From Corynebacterium tapiri (lineage in GTDB: Bacteria; Actinomycetota; Actinomycetes; Mycobacteriales; Mycobacteriaceae), in contig NZ_VDHJ01000008.1 in the NCBI RefSeq assembly GCF_006334925.1, forward strand, positions 62,001-126,000: 64,000 nt of DNA, written 5' to 3'. Of the stretch, positions 61,747-64,000 are shown one piece after another. The position numbers and the translations under genes are program-made. The notes below the pieces were generated by a model. It was not told where the DNA came from and ran no database searches. It saw nothing but the letters and a program-made list of their open reading frames with translations. Position 1 is the stretch's first letter, and every line of letters starts with the position of its first letter.

Positions 61747-64000
61747 GTGTCGAGAGTGAATGCACAGAAATCCCTGGGACACGTCCTCCTGGCCACGTTG
61801 GCAGCCGGTGTGCTCATCGCACTTGCACTCACCCCCGCCGCTGGCCTCGCCGGTGCCGCCGCGCACCGCACTACCAAGACCATGGAGTCGAACCTGGCGG
61901 ATATGACCTCTGGGTGGACCCCCGGGGTGACCACGATCAACGACTCAACCGGGCAGCCCATTGCCCGGTTGTTCAAGCAGAACCGCACCTCGGTTAATCC
62001 TGATCAGATCGCCCAGCCCATGAAGGACGCGATCGTCTCCATCGAGGATCGCCGCTTCTACGAGCACGACGGCGTGGATATCCAATCCACCGCCCGAGCA
62101 CTGCTGACCAATCTTTTCGCCGGTGGCGTGGAACAGGGCGCCTCGACGCTCAACCAGCAATACGTGAAGAACTACCTGCTGCTGGTCACCGCCGACTCCG
62201 AAGAGGAGCAGCAGGCGGCCACCGAGCAGTCGATCCCGCGCAAGCTGCGAGAAATGCGCATGGCCACCGAGCTGGACAAGCAGCTGAGCAAGGATGAGAT
62301 TCTCACCCGCTACCTCAACCTCGTCCCCTTCGGCAATCACGCCTACGGCATCCAGTCGGCCGCGCAGACGTACTTTGGTGTCGATGCCGCCCAGCTCACC
62401 GTCCCCCAGTCGGCGATGCTGGCCGGAATGGTCCAGTCCTCGGAGTATCTCAACCCGTACACCAACACCGACGAGGTGATTGCGCGCCGCAACACCGTCT
62501 TGCAGTCGATGGTGGATTTTGGCGCCATCGATCAGGCCACTGCCGACCTGCACGCTGGCGAACCGCTCGGAGTGTTGGAGTCCCCCAACATCCCCACCAA
62601 TGGTTGCATCGGTTCCGGTAACGCCGGATTCTTCTGTGACTATGCCCTGACCTACCTGCAGGCCAAGGGCATCGACGAGGAACAGCTGCGTACCGAGGCG
62701 TTGACCATCAACACCACCCTCGACCCGCAGGCCCAGGAGGCCGCACACTCGACGGTGGTCTCCAACGTCAGCCCCACCCAGCCCGGTGTGGCCCAGGTGC
62801 TCAACGTGGTGGAGCCCGGCAAGGACTCTCGCCGGATCCTGGCCATGACGTCCTCGCGCAACTACGGCCTTGATGCTGAAGCCGGGGAGACCTATCTACC
62901 CCAGCCCACCTCCCTGGTTGGCAACGGCGCCGGCTCCGTGTTCAAGGTGTTCACGGCGGCTGCGGCGCTTGAGCAGGGGCGCGGGCTTAACGACGTTCTC
63001 CCTGTCCCGACCCGCTACGAAGCCCAAGGCCTGGGTGATGGCGGTGCGGACAACTGCCCGCCGGGCCGCTACTGCGTGGAGAACGCTGGCACCTACAAGC
63101 CGCAGATGACCATGGCCGAGGCCTTGGCTCACTCCCCGAACACCACCTTTGTGCAGCTCATCGAGCAGGTAGGCGTGCCCGCGGTCGTGGATATGTCGGT
63201 CAAGCTGGGACTGCGCTCCTATGACGACCCCGGGACCTACAACGAAGATCACTCGATTGCCTCCTACTTCAAGGAGGCAAACCTCGGCTCCTACACCCTG
63301 GGTCCGACCCCGGTTAACCCGCTTGAGCTGTCCAACGTTGGCGCCACCCTCGGTTCTGAGGGCATGTGGTGCGAGCCCAGCCCGATCGAAAAGGTACTCA
63401 ACCCGCAAGGCGATGAGCTCGCTCTCGAGCGCCCGGAGTGCGAGCAGGTCGTTGACCCCCAGCTGGCCGGTTCACTTTCCCAGGCCATGACCCTGGACAT
63501 TAAGGAAGGAACGGCTTCCGAGGCCGCCAAGGCCTTGGGCTTCGGCGGAACGGCCGCCGCAAAGACGGGTACGACCGAGTCCCACCAGTCGGCCGCGTTC
63601 CTGGGCTTTAACAACGCGATCGCCGCGGCTCCGTACATCTTCAACGACGGAACCTCCACCGCCCCGCTGTGCACCTCGCCGGTGCGCCAGTGTGGCGAAG
63701 GCACCCTCTTCGGCGGCAAGGAGCCCGCTCGCACTTTCTTTGGCACCGTCAACCAGCTACCACGCGCCATGGCCGGCGGCCTGTCCGGCAGCAGCGGTGC
63801 CTACGAAAAGGGTGAGTTGGAGTCCATCGCTTCCGAGGTGCGCGGCCAGTCCGAGGCCCAGGCCCGCAACCGGCTGAGCTCCAAGGGATACTCGGTGACC
63901 TCGACCAGCTATGTCAGCGGCTCGGGCTACCCGCGCGGCACCGTGGTGGGCGTGGCCCCTGAGCGCGACCGCAAGGTCGTCCTGCAGATTTCTGATGGCA
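61747..64000 (+). CDS. ponA: bifunctional penicillin-binding protein PonA (class A), 3'-truncated by the window
   Basis: Peptidoglycan glycosyltransferase/transpeptidase, at least 751 residues, continuing past the window end. One membrane helix (residues about 10-32), GT51 domain with catalytic EDRRFYEHDG near 62040, transpeptidase with SxxK in AGSVFK near 62932, SxN in SPNTTF and KTG in AAKTGTTE near 63553, then the start of a C-terminal PASTA domain (RNRLSSKGYSVTS) at 63870. I start at GTG 61747 (GTG-TCG-AGA-GTG), as homologues begin Met-Ser-x-Val-Asn; GTG 61756 is possible. Divergent from whcA. Confidence 0.94.
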   Translation, partial: MSRVNAQKSLGHVLLATLAAGVLIALALTPAAGLAGAAAHRTTKTMESNLADMTSGWTPGVTTINDSTGQPIARLFKQNRTSVNPDQIAQPMKDAIVSIEDRRFYEHDGVDIQSTARALLTNLFAGGVEQGASTLNQQYVKNYLLLVTADSEEEQQAATEQSIPRKLREMRMATELDKQLSKDEILTRYLNLVPFGNHAYGIQSAAQTYFGVDAAQLTVPQSAMLAGMVQSSEYLNPYTNTDEVIARRNTVLQSMVDFGAIDQATADLHAGEPLGVLESPNIPTNGCIGSGNAGFFCDYALTYLQAKGIDEEQLRTEALTINTTLDPQAQEAAHSTVVSNVSPTQPGVAQVLNVVEPGKDSRRILAMTSSRNYGLDAEAGETYLPQPTSLVGNGAGSVFKVFTAAAALEQGRGLNDVLPVPTRYEAQGLGDGGADNCPPGRYCVENAGTYKPQMTMAEALAHSPNTTFVQLIEQVGVPAVVDMSVKLGLRSYDDPGTYNEDHSIASYFKEANLGSYTLGPTPVNPLELSNVGATLGSEGMWCEPSPIEKVLNPQGDELALERPECEQVVDPQLAGSLSQAMTLDIKEGTASEAAKALGFGGTAAAKTGTTESHQSAAFLGFNNAIAAAPYIFNDGTSTAPLCTSPVRQCGEGTLFGGKEPARTFFGTVNQLPRAMAGGLSGSSGAYEKGELESIASEVRGQSEAQARNRLSSKGYSVTSTSYVSGSGYPRGTVVGVAPERDRKVVLQISDG

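Overview
The window is a high-GC, gene-dense, mostly co-directional-operon segment of a mycolic-acid-bearing actinobacterium, almost certainly a Corynebacterium. The supporting marks are a single-chain type I fatty acid synthase, a secreted mycolyltransferase, mycothiol-dependent formaldehyde oxidation genes, a fused RmlC-RmlD protein, and a GlxR/WhcA/PonA block. I recognise the block from about 37 kb to the right end as syntenic, from memory, with M. tuberculosis Rv3644c-Rv3682 (holB, cyclase, topA, csp, helicase, Tad locus, ssd, HAD phosphatase, holin-like, hydrolase, marP, NUDIX, thioredoxin-like, nth, crp, MBL, RidA, whiB4, ponA2).

Layout: 0-6.5 kb, 3' part of FAS-I; 6.5-9 kb, murB and an amino acid permease; 9-13 kb, DUF2505, methyltransferase, DUF2993, DUF2516 and DUF445 proteins; 12.8-16.7 kb, sdhCAB plus a small membrane protein; 16.9-19.2 kb, lpd and a membrane protein that appears to start with AUU; 19.3-25.1 kb, a 35-residue peptide gene, mycolyltransferase, two peptidases and a flippase-like protein; 25.0-26.4 kb, a DUF222-HNH gene; 26.5-29.7 kb, rmlB-rmlCD-rmlA; 29.7-31.4 kb, formaldehyde detoxification pair; 31.4-36.8 kb, GH3 glycosidase, acyl-CoA ligase and a GT-C-like membrane protein; 37 kb, tRNA-Thr and holB; 38.3-41 kb, membrane cyclase and Ca2+/H+ antiporter; 41-47.5 kb, topA, DedA protein, csp and a helicase; 47.5-52 kb, a compact Tad/Flp pilus operon preceded by a 6C RNA; 52-58.7 kb, phosphatase, holin-like, hydrolase, marP, NUDIX, thioredoxin-like and nth; 58.7-64 kb, a 40-residue membrane peptide, glxR, MBL hydrolase, DUF4177-ridA, whcA and the start of ponA.

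How it works together: several modules serve the cell envelope (fatty acids, mycolate transfer, rhamnose donor for arabinogalactan, MurB and PonA for peptidoglycan, flippase and GT-C candidates). The membrane cyclase and GlxR give the two ends of the cAMP circuit in one window. Gene organisation is very tight: many genes have a TAnnnT box 6-8 nt before the start codon, implying leaderless mRNAs, and most convergent gene pairs overlap or abut at their stop codons with no terminator.

The most interesting unexplained structure is at the nucleotide level: a 15-nt element with a 12-bp palindromic core present in four exact copies, and a 10-mer GTCGAYAAGC present 17 times on both strands in different reading frames and contexts. 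Other notable items are the hidden 35-aa peptide beside the mycolyltransferase, an AUU-start candidate with an excellent Shine-Dalgarno, a leader of hairpins with identical ACGA loops before the Ca2+/H+ antiporter, and a strong inverted repeat upstream of sdhC.
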